DNA from: Candidatus Methanovirga aequatorialis
Lineage (GTDB): Archaea; Methanobacteriota; Methanobacteria; Methanobacteriales; Methanobacteriaceae
NCBI GenBank assembly: GCA_031282205.1
Contig: JAITEE010000121.1
Coordinates: 1 to 47,909 of the forward strand
Direction: 5' to 3'
Length of the DNA: 47,909 nucleotides
Shown here: positions 19,342-29,105 of the stretch, piece after piece
Position numbering within the stretch: position 1 is the first letter of the stretch
Layout of the letters: every line of letters starts with the position of its first letter
Program-made: the position numbers and the translations under genes
Notes under the pieces: model-generated
Databases searched by the model: none
Seen by the model: only the letters and a program-made list of their open reading frames with translations
Told to the model about the DNA's origin: nothing

Positions 19342-20487
19342 TTAATCAATTTTATTCAAATCAACGATTTCAATTGCTCGATCTGTACAGGTAAAGCATG
19401 GATCACATTGGACTATACAGAGTTGTGCATCGGTTATATGGTTTCCAATACATGCAAGTTGCATTGCACCAATGTTAGACATTGAAGGAGTCCTTATAAT
19501 AGATCCTCTAACTTTACCTCTATCTATTTTGTATGAATGATATAATGTTCCTCTCGGAACCTCAATATGACTATGAATAATATCCGTATCAAACATTTCC
19601 CAAGATCTGTTTACAACTGAACCTTTTGGTAAGTTTTTAATAGCTTGTCTTATGATACCAATAGCTTCAGGTATTTCTAAAACTCTTAAAAGAATGTTGT
19701 CTTTAACGTCCCCATCTGATAATGTTACTACATTAAAATCAAAGTCCTGGTATTCTTTCATTACCTTTCTAAGATCTTGATCTACACCAGTAGCTCTTAA
19801 ACTTGGACCAGTTACCTCCAATCTTATGGCATCTTTTTGAGATATTTGACCCACTCCTGTAATCCTATTCATTACAATTGAGTCGTTAACAAAACGATCA
19901 GCAAAATCAGCTACTTTTTTCTCAATAAAATCCAATCCATCGGATATTTTTTGGAGTCTTCCACCATCTAAATCACATCTTGGTCTAACCCCACCTATTA
20001 TAGAAACACCATACTGAACCCTATTGCCACCGATCATTCTTAACAGTTCCATCACTGTTTCTCTAATGGAAAACGCCCTCATTGAAAATGTTTCATGAGC
20101 TAAAACTTCACTTCCATGTCCAAGATAGAGTAAATGACTATGCAATCTTTCTAACTCTTCCATAATCACCCTTATGTAGTTGGCTCGTGGTGGAACATCT
20201 ATCTCAAGACCTTTCTCAGCTGTTAAAACAGAATTCCAAATATGAGAATTTGAACATATTCCACATACTTTCTCTGTAAGAGAATTAGCTTTTTCTACAG
20301 GAAGTCCCTCCATGATCCGTTCTATTCCTCTATGATTAACTCCTACAGTTATTTCAGCATCGTTTATGATCTCGTCCTCAACAAAAAGTCGAAGGCGATA
20401 AGGTTCCAATGCAGCTGGATGAACTGTTCCAAGAGCAACTTCAGTTTCTATAACCTTCTCTTGGTTGGATTTATTCTTTTCACTCAT
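19342..20487 (-). CDS. ehbN: Energy-converting hydrogenase B large (NiFe) subunit
   Basis: The catalytic subunit, 381 residues. The NiFe site ligands are visible as C75/C78 (VCGICSNSH) and C364/C367 (DPCFTCTDR). The protein ends 14 residues after the last ligand. Together with EhbM it oxidises H2 to reduce low-potential ferredoxin, driven by an ion gradient. A 211-bp gap to ehbM upstream is unusually wide for this operon. Confidence 0.95.
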   Translation of the reverse strand: MSEKNKSNQEKVIETEVALGTVHPAALEPYRLRLFVEDEIINDAEITVGVNHRGIERIMEGLPVEKANSLTEKVCGICSNSHIWNSVLTAEKGLEIDVPPRANYIRVIMEELERLHSHLLYLGHGSEVLAHETFSMRAFSIRETVMELLRMIGGNRVQYGVSIIGGVRPRCDLDGGRLQKISDGLDFIEKKVADFADRFVNDSIVMNRITGVGQISQKDAIRLEVTGPSLRATGVDQDLRKVMKEYQDFDFNVVTLSDGDVKDNILLRVLEIPEAIGIIRQAIKNLPKGSVVNRSWEMFDTDIIHSHIEVPRGTLYHSYKIDRGKVRGSIIRTPSMSNIGAMQLACIGNHITDAQLCIVQCDPCFTCTDRAIEIVDLNKID

Positions 20488-20698
20488 CTAAAAGCACCTA
20501 TAGCTATTTAAAATATTAGTCAGCATTTCAAATACGCTCTTTATTTGTTGTCTAATTTTTATATCACATAAATTTTATACATACAACAACAATCATATGC
20601 CAATTTAATAATTAAACATCATCTATTTTTTCTACATACAAATATAAATTACTTATGTGACATGATTTTAAAAATCTTAAATTTTTTCAATATAAAAA

Positions 20699-21145
20699 TT
20701 AATCCGCATTTAATAGCTTTGGTAAAGCAGATACAACACCAGCTAAAATATCTTGAGGTCTTACAGCACATCCTGGAACCTTAGCATCAACAGGAATTAC
20801 ATTTTCCACAGGTCCACAAATTTCTTCAGAGGGAATATCACCATGAATATTCTTATAGACCCCTCCCATTAGTGCACAAGAACCTGCAGCAACAACTGCC
20901 TTTGGGTTTGGAATAGCTTCATATATCTTCTCTAAGGGTTTTTTATTCAATTTCGTAACAGGACCAGTTACGACTAAAACATCTGCTTCACGAGGATTCC
21001 AAGTTAAAAAGACGTTATATTGCTCAGCATCAAATTTAGGAGAGAGAACACAATTTACAATCTCTATATCACAACCATTGCATCCTCCCGTATAAACCAG
21101 CATCAAATGTATGGCTTTTCCTCGAGAGTACGATTTAAGACCCAT
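20699..21145 (-). CDS. ehbM: Energy-converting hydrogenase B small subunit
   Basis: The 148-residue NuoB-like small subunit binds the proximal 4Fe-4S cluster through C22, C25 (GGCNGCDIE), C90 ([10 protein letters not shown]) and C126 (VPGCAVRP). It starts directly after the ehbL stop, indicating translational coupling. Confidence 0.94.
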   Translation of the reverse strand: MGLKSYSRGKAIHLMLVYTGGCNGCDIEIVNCVLSPKFDAEQYNVFLTWNPREADVLVVTGPVTKLNKKPLEKIYEAIPNPKAVVAAGSCALMGGVYKNIHGDIPSEEICGPVENVIPVDAKVPGCAVRPQDILAGVVSALPKLLNAD

Positions 21146-21643
21146 TTAATCACTACCTAGTTCTTTATTATTCTCAATAATAGTTTTATCAGATAAAAAT
21201 TGTGAAATAAAGGCAATCTTATCCTCAGATATTTTAACAGGCTGATCCATAAGTTCAGATAATTTCAATTCAACCTTTCCAACATCATTTGGATGTATCG
21301 TAGCACTTTCACCAAATAATGAATAAACTGGACAAAAATCATGACAATAATAACAAAATACACATTTTTCATCATCTAATTCGGGAATTTGAGTCTTAGT
21401 CCAACCTTCCATTAACTTTTCGCTTCTTTCTAAGTTTTTCATGGTTATTGCACCAGTAGGACAAACATTTGAACAACCTGCACACCCAATACACGCTTGG
21501 TTTGCAACTTTGTCCGTCGATTTAACATCACCCCCTAAAATATCTGCCCTCATCTCCATGTCCGTTACACGATCAGTTGCAAAAAATATTTTTTTGAAGT
21601 TTCCATAAGCACCTTCTAAAATTATTCTAATCAGATTTTCCAT
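21146..21643 (-). CDS. ehbL: Energy-converting hydrogenase B subunit L (ferredoxin-type)
   Basis: It has about 165 residues from the ATG at 21643, which GGAG precedes at a good distance. Two 4Fe-4S motifs are present: [12 protein letters not shown] (about 50-61) and [12 protein letters not shown] (about 93-104). It is a NuoI-like electron-transfer subunit. It overlaps or abuts ehbK upstream, depending on start choice (an alternative in-frame start is at 21658). Confidence 0.9.
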   Translation of the reverse strand: MENLIRIILEGAYGNFKKIFFATDRVTDMEMRADILGGDVKSTDKVANQACIGCAGCSNVCPTGAITMKNLERSEKLMEGWTKTQIPELDDEKCVFCYYCHDFCPVYSLFGESATIHPNDVGKVELKLSELMDQPVKISEDKIAFISQFLSDKTIIENNKELGSD

Positions 21644-21645
21644 TT

Positions 21646-22053
21646 TTAAACACTCCAATCAGTATTTAACATCTTCTGGACAGAATTAAGTGATTTTAAA
21701 TATCTTTTCTGTTTTTCTTTAACTAATTTAAATCCATCTATTCTTGAGTTGTTTGGACATATTTTACTACAAATAGTACATCTTGAACAGATACCCCTTG
21801 CTTTACCATCTTTAATGTAGATACTATTTACTGGACATACAAATTCACACATTCCACAACCGTTACATCTTTCTTTATCAACGACATATCCATTTAATCG
21901 ATTTTTAGATATTGCATGATTTGGACAAGTATCAAAACAGATTCCACATGTAGTACAACTGAAAGCCCTTCCATTGATTATGCGAATGGCACCAGTTGGA
22001 CACTGTTTAACACATTCTCCAATTCCTTCACACTTATTGGCTGATAAATACAT
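21646..22053 (-). CDS. ehbK: Energy-converting hydrogenase B polyferredoxin subunit K
   Basis: The polyferredoxin has about 135 residues from the ATG at 22053 (RBS GGAAGGAAAA). Cys motifs: [36 protein letters not shown] and [12 protein letters not shown], so four clusters. It occupies the ehbK position, between the membrane genes ehbA-J and the hydrogenase module. It may feed electrons to the external ferredoxin partner (inference). Confidence 0.82.
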   Translation of the reverse strand: MYLSANKCEGIGECVKQCPTGAIRIINGRAFSCTTCGICFDTCPNHAISKNRLNGYVVDKERCNGCGMCEFVCPVNSIYIKDGKARGICSRCTICSKICPNNSRIDGFKLVKEKQKRYLKSLNSVQKMLNTDWSV

Positions 22054-22071
22054 TATTTTCCTTCCAAACAA

Positions 22072-22461
22072 TTTTTTTATACTTTAATATTCTTATAACC
22101 TAATTTATTTCGTAAATAATAACAGTATTACAGTATTTTTAGTAGTGATATGTTAAGAGACCTGTACTTTAGGAAATTCAACTGGATAGCAAGTCCTTTA
22201 ACATCCCCGTCATATTCATACCTGATTAACCACAACAACACAAACAAGTCCTTTAACATCCCCGTCATATTCATACATCCGTTATATTCATACATTTTTT
22301 TTGAATATTTTCTTAGTACATTGTATATTAACCACATTCACCACAACCATAGGCTGATAACCATTATGATCATCTATCAAGGTTTTATTAAGGTTTCTGG
22401 GATCTAAATATAATCCTACTCAAGTATTATTAATTATTGAGTTTTTAATTATTGAGTTTAG
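22072..22461. other. Repeat-bearing non-coding gap inside the ehb operon
   Basis: This 390-bp gap splits ehbJ from ehbK. It carries a 32-bp perfect direct repeat (22190-22221 and 22245-22276), a partial third copy (about 22276-22293) and TTAATTATTGAGTTT twice near 22428-22459. ORFs across it on either strand are products of the repeats and match no family. ehbK-P may have their own promoter here. Confidence 0.6.
22190..22276. repeat. Two identical 32-bp direct repeats, 23-bp spacer
   Basis: Positions 22190-22221 and 22245-22276 are identical over 32 bp (core CCTTTAACATCCCCGTCATA). A degenerate third unit CATCCGTTATATTCATAC follows at once. Two copies without cas genes is not a CRISPR array. 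Confidence 0.85.
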
Positions 22462-22707
22462 TCACGTATTCACTATAAATCTTCCAAACATCATTCCAAT
22501 TGCTCCAGATAAGAATCCTGTAGCTATTGGCAAATCATTGTAATAAGGAAACGGTCCTAATTGCCATGCTACCAAAATAGCCACGATTAACATTACCATG
22601 AATGATGACTTAGTAAACGTTATTTCATTCTCAACATTATCTTTAATAGAGAATCCTACTACAAAGCCAATGATAAATCCGAATATAATCGGTCCTAAGT
22701 TTAACAT
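22462..22707 (-). CDS. ehbJ: Energy-converting hydrogenase B subunit J
   Basis: The 81-residue membrane protein has about three helices and a charged loop (SIKDNVENE). It lies at the ehbJ position downstream of the MrpB-like gene. Its function in the complex is not defined. A dispersed repeat copy lies just upstream (22726-22845). Confidence 0.82.
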   Translation of the reverse strand: MLNLGPIIFGFIIGFVVGFSIKDNVENEITFTKSSFMVMLIVAILVAWQLGPFPYYNDLPIATGFLSGAIGMMFGRFIVNT

Positions 22708-22725
22708 CTACCCACTACCTACCTT

Positions 22726-22845
22726 TAAAATATTAATATCCAATATAATTTATTTAAATTTAATTTAAAGAATTTTTATAAAAAATAATTAAATTAACAA
22801 TTGATAAACGTGAAAATTGATAAACGTTACGGCTGTCACCATAAC
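22726..22845. repeat. Dispersed TTATAGTGAT-family repeat, degenerate copy
   Basis: It aligns with the repeats at 32161-32288 and 38259-38401 over AAAATATTAATATCCAATAT and the following AATTTTTATAA segment. It lacks the first 30 or so bases, has an internal GATAAACGT duplication, and ends GTCACCATAA where the others have ATCACTATAA or its like. It lies between ehbI and ehbJ. Confidence 0.65.
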
Positions 22846-22882
22846 AACATTTCATATCCACAATCAATGAATTACATATTAA

Positions 22883-23356
22883 TTAATCTTCTTCAGCACT
22901 TTCAGATCTCTTAAATTGAGAAAATGCAATTACTATTGCACTCAATCCCACAAATACCTTCAAACCCACAAAAATATTTAGATAAGGGACAATCCCAGCA
23001 TTTGTCACATCTGGATAATGGAACATTTCCACAATCATCGAATTTGGAATCAAGTGATAAAAGTCAGCACCCACGTTGTATAAAAAAAATCCAGTGGTAA
23101 ATAACCCAACAAGACCTATCAATATATAACTTAAAGCACCTATACTCTCAATAGTTGATATAAAACTGTGTGATAGTTGTATTGGACTTTTTTCTACTCC
23201 ATAAGTTATTACACACAATATTATTCCACCTGCTATCATAGCTCCACCTTGAAATCCTCCTCCTGGTGTGATGTGCCCACCAAGTATTGTTAAGATCCCA
23301 AGACATATTGTTATAAAAACGGCTGGAAAGACAAATATTTTTAGAATTGTACTCAT
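22883..23356 (-). CDS. ehbI: Energy-converting hydrogenase B subunit I (MrpB-like)
   Basis: The 157-residue membrane protein has about four helices and the MnhB/MrpB signature [19 protein letters not shown] (about 26-44). It belongs to the antiporter-like arm, which couples ferredoxin reduction to ion flow. Confidence 0.9.
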   Translation of the reverse strand: MSTILKIFVFPAVFITICLGILTILGGHITPGGGFQGGAMIAGGIILCVITYGVEKSPIQLSHSFISTIESIGALSYILIGLVGLFTTGFFLYNVGADFYHLIPNSMIVEMFHYPDVTNAGIVPYLNIFVGLKVFVGLSAIVIAFSQFKRSESAEED

Positions 23357-23409
23357 TTAATCACCTTTTCATGGTTTTAAAATAATGTTCATTCCCCATA
23401 ATATTTCGA

Positions 23410-23688
23410 TTAATCATCATCTTTTAAGATTCCTCTTCCAAATACTAAAAGAACTACAACTACTGAACTGACCAAGATTAATGCTTCACCTAATGTATCA
23501 TAGCCTCTCCAGTCAAATACAACTAATGTGACCATATTAGGAGCTATTTCCGTCCCTAATCTATTGTAAATTTCACTTACTCCAGGAACGATGAGTCTAT
23601 CTAACTCAAAAAGTGCATTGAACAAACTGGCTGTAAACAAAGCGGTGCTTATTGCTAAAATTAAAGTTCGAAGATTTTTACTTACCAA
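23410..23688 (-). CDS. ehbH: Energy-converting hydrogenase B subunit H (MbhE-like)
   Basis: The 92-residue membrane protein has two helices. The segment APNMVTLVVFDWRGYDTLGE (about 49-68) matches the MbhE / MrpA C-terminal piece of membrane-bound hydrogenases. It lies between ehbG and the MrpB-like ehbI. Confidence 0.87.
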   Translation of the reverse strand: MVSKNLRTLILAISTALFTASLFNALFELDRLIVPGVSEIYNRLGTEIAPNMVTLVVFDWRGYDTLGEALILVSSVVVVLLVFGRGILKDDD

Positions 23689-23730
23689 TTAATCCCCCTC
23701 CTCACTAACAAAAAAACTTATTCAAATATT

Positions 23731-24063
23731 TCATGGTTTAAACCCCCAATAAATAGATGTAACTAGTATTCCAAGGGTCAAAATCATATAAAACATCATT
23801 TTATTAAGGGAATCGCTTTGTTCTCTTTTAAATTTACTAATTAAAGGCATTCCTGTAATCAAATATAGTACTAATCCTAAAACAATTAATATCGTGAGAA
23901 CAACATTCAAATGTCTGAGCATAATAGCTGCAGTTAATACCGTGGAAACAATAGTTAATTCAGCAGCCATTGCAGATGAAACATTTTGATTTGTAATTGG
24001 ATCTTTCCTAATATTACTTTTAAATCCTCTAATTGAGTCACAAATCATGGTGTAAAGATCCAT
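23731..24063 (-). CDS. ehbG: Energy-converting hydrogenase B subunit G
   Basis: The 110-residue protein has a hydrophilic N-terminal 30 residues and then about three membrane helices. It starts two bases from the ehbF stop, so it is translationally coupled. It is assigned by position; no independent function is known. Confidence 0.85.
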   Translation of the reverse strand: MDLYTMICDSIRGFKSNIRKDPITNQNVSSAMAAELTIVSTVLTAAIMLRHLNVVLTILIVLGLVLYLITGMPLISKFKREQSDSLNKMMFYMILTLGILVTSIYWGFKP

Positions 24064-25557
24064 CTATATCAAACCTCCAACAAACCCACTAAATCCATCT
24101 GTAACCAATGTAGGTACAACTCCCAAAACAATACAAATAGCTATTAAAACAACCATAACAAGTACACTTGATCTTGGAACATCACTATTTTCAATAACCA
24201 GGTTTTTTGGCTTTGGCTTAAGATACACTGAATGAAATGCCTTTATAAAAGTCATGAATGTAACTATGCTTATTAATATCATTATCACAGCAAGTTCAGG
24301 AAAATTATCACTTAAAGCCGATTGAACAAGCATCAGTTTACTTTGAAAGCCATTTAAAGGAGGGACTCCTGCCATTGCAAATCCCCCAAGAAGAACTATA
24401 ATAGCTATTTTAGGATTTTTTTCAATGAGTCCCCCTAACTTAGTAATATCCGATGTTTTAGTCATGTATAAAACCACTCCGAAGCCAATGAAGAGTGTTG
24501 CCGTTATTATCATCTCATTAAGACCTTGGAATAGTGCAGCAGTAAGAGATAGTTTGGTCCCAAGACCAAATCCAAGACCAATGTATCCAAGTTCTCCAAC
24601 AGCTAAAAACCCTATCATTCTCTTAAAATCGTTTTCCATAATGGCCATCGTAAGTGAGAGAATCATTCCACATAATGAGAAAAATATTATGAACACTCCA
24701 ATAAAAGGTACACTTGAGTAAATTCTAAATATTGCAATACCTAAGCTAATGAATATAACAACCGATAACGCCTGAAGCAATGCACTCCCACTTGGAACAG
24801 CTTTACTGTATACAGCAGATTTAATTGTATGGAATGGTGGTAAACCTACACTATACAACCAACCAAAGAAAATCAATCCAAAAGAAAACAAAAAAACAGG
24901 TGAGTTTGCGTTTACAAGACCATTTCTAACCACATAAACTATATCAGTTATATTTACACTTCCAACCAACCCAAGTAAAAATCCTATTCCTGTAAGAAGT
25001 ATAGGCCCTCCTATTGAACCTAAAATCATGTATTTCATCGCAATTTCATATCTTTGATTATCCGTAGAGGCCAATATTATTCCCACTTGAGCCACAACAG
25101 CTATTTCAAAAAATATGTACATATGAAAAATATCATCGGATAAAAGCATGGCCGTTACCGCAGCTAAACCCATCAACATTAAAAACATGTAGGAACCAGG
25201 AGTTCTTTTTCTCTCACCAATCGTGGTAAAAATACACAAAAATCCTACCACAAACAAGAAAAAGATTAGAATCTTTTGTAAACTTTCAAAAGAGTAAGTT
25301 ATCCCAATATGAAAGGTCGATAATGGACCATCTGAAATATAAGATGGAAGTGAATTTAACAAGGTTCCATTATCCATCAATGGAGCGTGTCCTCCAAAGT
25401 AATGAAGCCCATAGTTAGATAATATTGGGATGATTGGTAAAACAATGGCCACCAAAAATGAAAGTATTTTTATAGTGGTATTATACTTAATAAAAAGGTT
25501 TAAAAGTATAGCGGCTATTATCGGAACGATGACCATTAAAGGTATTAAATCATTCAT
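24064..25557 (-). CDS. ehbF: Energy-converting hydrogenase B subunit F (MrpD/NuoN-like)
   Basis: At about 497 residues and 14 helices, this is the proton/sodium-antiporter-like subunit of the NuoL/M/N family. Seen are [20 protein letters not shown], the helix with [18 protein letters not shown] and the [20 protein letters not shown] segment that holds the channel Lys. It is the ion-translocating part of the complex. The ATG at 25557 is preferred (TAGGTGAT upstream) over an in-frame GTG at 25566. Confidence 0.93.
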   Translation of the reverse strand: MNDLIPLMVIVPIIAAILLNLFIKYNTTIKILSFLVAIVLPIIPILSNYGLHYFGGHAPLMDNGTLLNSLPSYISDGPLSTFHIGITYSFESLQKILIFFLFVVGFLCIFTTIGERKRTPGSYMFLMLMGLAAVTAMLLSDDIFHMYIFFEIAVVAQVGIILASTDNQRYEIAMKYMILGSIGGPILLTGIGFLLGLVGSVNITDIVYVVRNGLVNANSPVFLFSFGLIFFGWLYSVGLPPFHTIKSAVYSKAVPSGSALLQALSVVIFISLGIAIFRIYSSVPFIGVFIIFFSLCGMILSLTMAIMENDFKRMIGFLAVGELGYIGLGFGLGTKLSLTAALFQGLNEMIITATLFIGFGVVLYMTKTSDITKLGGLIEKNPKIAIIVLLGGFAMAGVPPLNGFQSKLMLVQSALSDNFPELAVIMILISIVTFMTFIKAFHSVYLKPKPKNLVIENSDVPRSSVLVMVVLIAICIVLGVVPTLVTDGFSGFVGGLI

Positions 25558-25918
25558 GCTTATCACCTAATATTACAGATGCACTTAAACTACCATGTTT
25601 TCTATATAAAACCATAGCTATTGCAAGCATGACAGCCAAAGTACTTGCCCCAATAACTATACTTGTAAGAACCAATGCATGAGGTAAAGGATAGGCTGAA
25701 TTTGAAGCAAACCACTCTGGTGTCATACCTGGTAAAAATATTGGAACCACACCATCTGTCCTATAAGCTAAGGCGATTAAAAACATATTTGCCCCTTCTT
25801 CGATGAAAGATAAACCAATAATCTTCTTAATTATGTTATCAATGAAAACAGCTGCATACAACCCAATGATGATAAAACTTCCTGAAGATAGCAAAGCAGC
25901 CAATTGAGTATCAATCAT
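25550..25918 (-). CDS. ehbE: Energy-converting hydrogenase B subunit E (MrpC/NuoK-like)
   Basis: It has about 122 residues and three helices. The segment [20 protein letters not shown] is typical of NuoK/MrpC, including the in-membrane Glu residues. The stop overlaps the start of ehbF. An alternative TTG start lies at 25927. Confidence 0.88.
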   Translation of the reverse strand: MIDTQLAALLSSGSFIIIGLYAAVFIDNIIKKIIGLSFIEEGANMFLIALAYRTDGVVPIFLPGMTPEWFASNSAYPLPHALVLTSIVIGASTLAVMLAIAMVLYRKHGSLSASVILGDKHE

Positions 25919-26150
25919 CTTCACCAACTCTTTTAGTTTTATGTATGGTTATGGCCAAAAATACTGGAACGATTGCAGCACCAACAATAGCTTGAGTTAA
26001 TGCAACATCTGGAGCAAGCAAAATCTGGAAAAGGAAAGCTATGCATCCTCCAGTTATTCCTGTAAGAATAGCCGCCTTAAGCAAATCTCTTTGTACAAGT
26101 GCAAGAATTGATCCTAAAACCCCAACTATCATTACTACATACTCAATCAT
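25911..26150 (-). CDS. ehbD: Energy-converting hydrogenase B subunit D (MbhD/DUF4040-like)
   Basis: The 79-residue membrane protein has three helices. The segment [19 protein letters not shown] is typical of the MrpA C-terminal/MbhD family. It overlaps ehbE by a few bases. Confidence 0.88.
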   Translation of the reverse strand: MIEYVVMIVGVLGSILALVQRDLLKAAILTGITGGCIAFLFQILLAPDVALTQAIVGAAIVPVFLAITIHKTKRVGEDD

Positions 26151-26153
26151 TTT

Positions 26154-26528
26154 TTAATCCTCATGTACCATATTCAATTTTGAAAGTTCATATCCATCTT
26201 CAGAATCACTAATTTCATAGTCGGTAACTCCATCATTTAAATCTGACTCATAACCGCGATCATCTTCACCATAGTAGTAAGCGTTTGCCATTGCATGTGC
26301 AACTATAGGAGCTAAAATAAAGTAAATACACGCTAAAAGTGGTTGATTTAGCCCAATCATTGCTAAAACTCCCGCAATATCCACAATACCAAGAAGGTGT
26401 ATTCTGACATAGACAACCTTATCAACATCATCGTTAAGCCTTAAAATCCCAATAACCGTGATCATGATTAGAACAGAAGAGATTATTAAACAGACAGATT
26501 GAAATTCCTCAAAATATAGATTAATCAT
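26154..26528 (-). CDS. ehbC: Energy-converting hydrogenase B subunit C (MrpG-like)
   Basis: The 124-residue protein has three helices followed by an acidic 35-residue tail (DDRGYESDLNDGVTDYEISD). The membrane part resembles MrpG/MnhG (ISSVLIMITVIGILRL, IYFILAPIVAHAMANA). The start ATGATTAA overlaps the ehbB stop by 8 bases. Confidence 0.86.
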   Translation of the reverse strand: MINLYFEEFQSVCLIISSVLIMITVIGILRLNDDVDKVVYVRIHLLGIVDIAGVLAMIGLNQPLLACIYFILAPIVAHAMANAYYYGEDDRGYESDLNDGVTDYEISDSEDGYELSKLNMVHED

Positions 26529-26790
26529 GTTTTTCTCTCCTTAAAACCACTGAAAAAGCAACTGTACCTACAACTCCAAGAATAAGAAGTGCAAGAGCAA
26601 TATCTTTACAAAAACTAATATCGTATATTGTACCAACTGCTAAAAGTAAAACAGCTATTCCCAATGAGAATGTAGTACTTCCAATTAGTCCCATAGCTAT
26701 TGTTCGATTGGTTGTAATTTTGACAGCAACAACCAAGAATATAACAAGAGAAACAACTAAAAAATATTGGCTAATTAAGAGCATCTCCAT
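26521..26790 (-). CDS. ehbB: Energy-converting hydrogenase B subunit B (MrpF-like)
   Basis: The membrane protein has about 89 residues and three helices, typical of MrpF/MnhF, with the TNRTIAMGLIGS loop and a basic end RREKHD. In-frame starts at 26799 (GTG), 26790 and 26784 are all possible; 26790 is chosen for its position after a GTGAT motif. Confidence 0.83.
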   Translation of the reverse strand: MEMLLISQYFLVVSLVIFLVVAVKITTNRTIAMGLIGSTTFSLGIAVLLLAVGTIYDISFCKDIALALLILGVVGTVAFSVVLRREKHD

Positions 26791-26961
26791 CTGTATCACT
26801 TATTTATTTAATCACATTTTAATATATTTTAATACAAATTATAGTTAAAAACTTAATTTTTTGCTATGTATTTTTCTTTCCATTTTAAATCATACAATAT
26901 AAATATTAAGCAAAAAAATATGTCTCAAACTATAATACAAGATATTCCATTCTATTTATTC

Positions 26962-27273
26962 TTATTCTAACATTTTAGAAATATAACCTTCAAGAGGAAT
27001 AACATCTTTATTTGATCTTGGAGAGATGATAGCTACTTTTAAGATTGAATTTTCACTATCTATATCAATAGTCAATGTACCAGGAGTTAAAGTTATAGTG
27101 TTAGCCAAGATGGTCTGTGAAACAGGTCTTTTAAGAACGGTTTTAATATCAACAACACAAGGATCTATATCTCCAGTGATGGATCTTTTTGATGTATCAA
27201 TAGTAGATTTTACAATTTCATAAATCAACAGCACAAAAAAAAGAATACCATAGTAAATCCTTTTTAAAAACAT
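26962..27273 (-). CDS. ehbA: Energy-converting hydrogenase B subunit A (MrpE-like)
   Basis: The 103-residue protein has one N-terminal helix pair and the MrpE/MnhE hallmark ANTITLTPGTLTIDIDSE (about 57-74). It is the first gene of ehbA-P, and AGGAGAC precedes the ATG. A 163-bp gap follows before ehbB. With it, every letter from A to P is accounted for. Confidence 0.87.
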   Translation of the reverse strand: MFLKRIYYGILFFVLLIYEIVKSTIDTSKRSITGDIDPCVVDIKTVLKRPVSQTILANTITLTPGTLTIDIDSENSILKVAIISPRSNKDVIPLEGYISKMLE

Positions 27274-27365
27274 TATAACATAGTCTCCTATTAAAATACT
27301 ATACCTCTAATCATTAATGGATTATTAAACACTTAAAATGGAGTATCTAAACTTCATAATAATGA

Positions 27366-27551
27366 TTAGTTAACACTTATACAGCCATTAGGGCAAACAT
27401 CAACACACACTTTACAGTCGATACATTCATCTGGATGGTTAATACTTAACACATCTCCCTCAAGACTAAAGATCTCCATAGGACATACATCAACACATTC
27501 TCCACAGCTATCGCAGTCATCAAAATTCACTTCTATTTCTGGCATAAACAT
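27366..27551 (-). CDS. 2[4Fe-4S] ferredoxin
   Basis: The 61-residue ferredoxin has CDSCGECVDVCP (13-24) and CIDCKVCVDVCP (43-54). It lies between ehbA and mtaA. It could be the redox partner of Ehb, of Por or of the RamA-like activase; context does not decide. Confidence 0.9.
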   Translation of the reverse strand: MFMPEIEVNFDDCDSCGECVDVCPMEIFSLEGDVLSINHPDECIDCKVCVDVCPNGCISVN

Positions 27552-27683
27552 ACATTCCTTTATTTTAAAATTTATATTCCATCTTTTTTATACTTTGTAA
27601 AAAGGCTCTCTCCAAAAGTTTTAATGATGGTCTTACCCTGTAATTTTGGACCGTCCGTAAAAATCAATACAAGTACATGGTCT

Positions 27684-27745
27684 AAAAAAATCTTTCATGG
27701 CTAAAAATCAAAGTTCCAGATCTGAAAGCCATGATCTTTTTAAGT
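27684..27745 (-). terminator. Imperfect hairpin downstream of mtaA
   Basis: AAAAATCTTTCATGGCT (about 27685-27701) pairs imperfectly with AGCCATGATCTTTTT (about 27726-27740). The stem is about 13 bp around an AT-rich loop. Its position 50-100 bases after the mtaA stop suggests a terminator or 3' processing structure. Confidence 0.4.
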
Positions 27746-27792
27746 ACCACCATCAAACTACAACAAAAAGATAAAATAACAATACAATCATT

Positions 27793-28851
27793 TTAAATAT
27801 TATAATATTCATTTCTTGCTTCAACCATAGCTTTAATATTAGTAATAGGAGATAATGGAGCCACACCACAACTTGGAGCTAAAATATCCACGCCATCATC
27901 CAAAGCTTTTTTAACCTCGGCTTTAACATCATCTACTGTTCCTGTAAACAAAGTTTGACTTGTAGATATGTTACCTACAATCTTTGAAGCACTACCTTTT
28001 TTGTTTATTGAACAACAGTCACCAGCTGGTGATGAAGAAGAATGGCTAAGAATGTCTTCTTTGGCCTTAACTACATCCACTTTTTCCTCGATACTGATCC
28101 CATCATAGCCAATACTGGCCATGTCAAGAATTATACCCTGTGTAGAACCACAGATATGGAGAACCTTTTTCACATCAATAAAGCTTGCTAAATCTTCCAA
28201 ACGTGGTTTAGCAATAGATTTAAACTGTAAAGGATCGATGAGTTCAGGAGATGCAGTTGGCTCAGCAACACATATAACATCTGGTTCGAGTTCAGAAATA
28301 GCTTCCACATAGTCCATAGTCGCATCAAGAGAAATTTCAACTTGTTCTTCTACCTCGTTAATGTCAGTCTTTAAAAGCTTCACAAGATTTTCAACACCAA
28401 GTAAATGACCCGCTAAAGTAAAAGGTCCTGTGATTCCAACAACTATCGGAAGATCTTCATGAGTTTCTTTTAAAATCTCAATAGCTTTTAAAACAGTTGG
28501 AATTCTACCATTATCCAAAAAATCACTTGGAATATCTATATTATTAGTATTTGAAAACGGTGCAGATAAAAGGTGAGGAGGTTTATCTTTTCCACCTAAA
28601 TCCACTTGAGCTCCAATTGCTTCTGCCTCAACCGTAAGACAAAACGGTATTCTTGCACATTCAAGACCTGCAAGTTCATATAAAGAACTTCCTAATTTAG
28701 CCATTTTTTCAGGATCTGTATGTGCTTCTGTCCAAGAAGCTCCTGTTTTATCCATGGCTTCAACAACTGCTAGTTGTGTAACACTAACAACTGGTGCAAC
28801 ATCTACATCATTTCCAGAAAGTGCTGATAAAAGATTTTCTTTTAAATTCAC
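27793..28851 (-). CDS. mtaA: Methylcobamide:CoM methyltransferase MtaA
   Basis: MtaA transfers the methyl group from methyl-MtaC to coenzyme M. It is a UroD-fold zinc enzyme; the zinc ligands H-x-C...C are visible in LHICGST (H232, C234) and APSCGVAP (C328), numbered from the GTG at 28851. That start fits AGAGGTGA at the right spacing; an upstream in-frame GTG (28860) overlaps that site. An insertion rich in Ser and Cys (about 268-287, SHSSSSPAGDCCS) before KIVGNIST is not usual for the family. Confidence 0.93.
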   Translation of the reverse strand: MNLKENLLSALSGNDVDVAPVVSVTQLAVVEAMDKTGASWTEAHTDPEKMAKLGSSLYELAGLECARIPFCLTVEAEAIGAQVDLGGKDKPPHLLSAPFSNTNNIDIPSDFLDNGRIPTVLKAIEILKETHEDLPIVVGITGPFTLAGHLLGVENLVKLLKTDINEVEEQVEISLDATMDYVEAISELEPDVICVAEPTASPELIDPLQFKSIAKPRLEDLASFIDVKKVLHICGSTQGIILDMASIGYDGISIEEKVDVVKAKEDILSHSSSSPAGDCCSINKKGSASKIVGNISTSQTLFTGTVDDVKAEVKKALDDGVDILAPSCGVAPLSPITNIKAMVEARNEYYNI

Positions 28852-28886
28852 AAAATTCACCTCTAAGTTTATTTATAGTATTATTT

Positions 28887-28919
28887 AATTTATATATATA
28901 AATTATTATTTATATATAG
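28887..28919 (-). promoter_or_regulatory. mtaA promoter
   Basis: Two TATA-like tracts occur: TATATATATA at about 28891-28900 and TTATATATAG at about 28910-28919. Minus-strand transcription would begin about 25 bases on, near 28865-28890, leaving a very short leader before the RBS. Confidence 0.5.
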
Positions 28920-28936
28920 AATTATTATCTCATGTA

Positions 28937-29105
28937 ATTTGAACTACCATGACTGAATTTCAGTTCATGGATTCTGTCTCTAAACAGATTCCTAATCCAA
29001 GATCTTAAATGATCTTTTGAGCCCTACAAAAAAAGTAGTCAAGTTTTAACAATGTTCGTCAAACTCCAAAGGCAACCCCCGTGGTCCCCACGGTTGCACA
29101 CTACT
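28937..29105 (-). mobile_element. IS605-type right-end remnant with TnpB C-terminal relic
   Basis: ATTTGAACTA (28937-28946) is followed by a hairpin (CCATGA...TCATGG, 28947-28970) and then ATTCTGTCTCTAAAC...TTCCTAATCC, matching the right end of the tnpB element at 16525-16590. The hairpin position is conserved but its sequence differs. Minus-strand codons at 29062-29098 read ATVGTTGVAFGV, like QTVGTTGFAFSK at the TnpB C-terminus. The rest of the gene is gone. Confidence 0.72.

Noticed and set aside
22190-22276. CRISPR-like pattern: 32-bp repeats with a 23-bp spacer
   Set aside because: Only two full copies, no cas genes, and the third unit is degenerate; better read as a duplication.
22128-22407. 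Overlapping ORFs on both strands in the ehbJ-ehbK gap
   Set aside because: They translate the 32-bp direct repeats and show no family resemblance.
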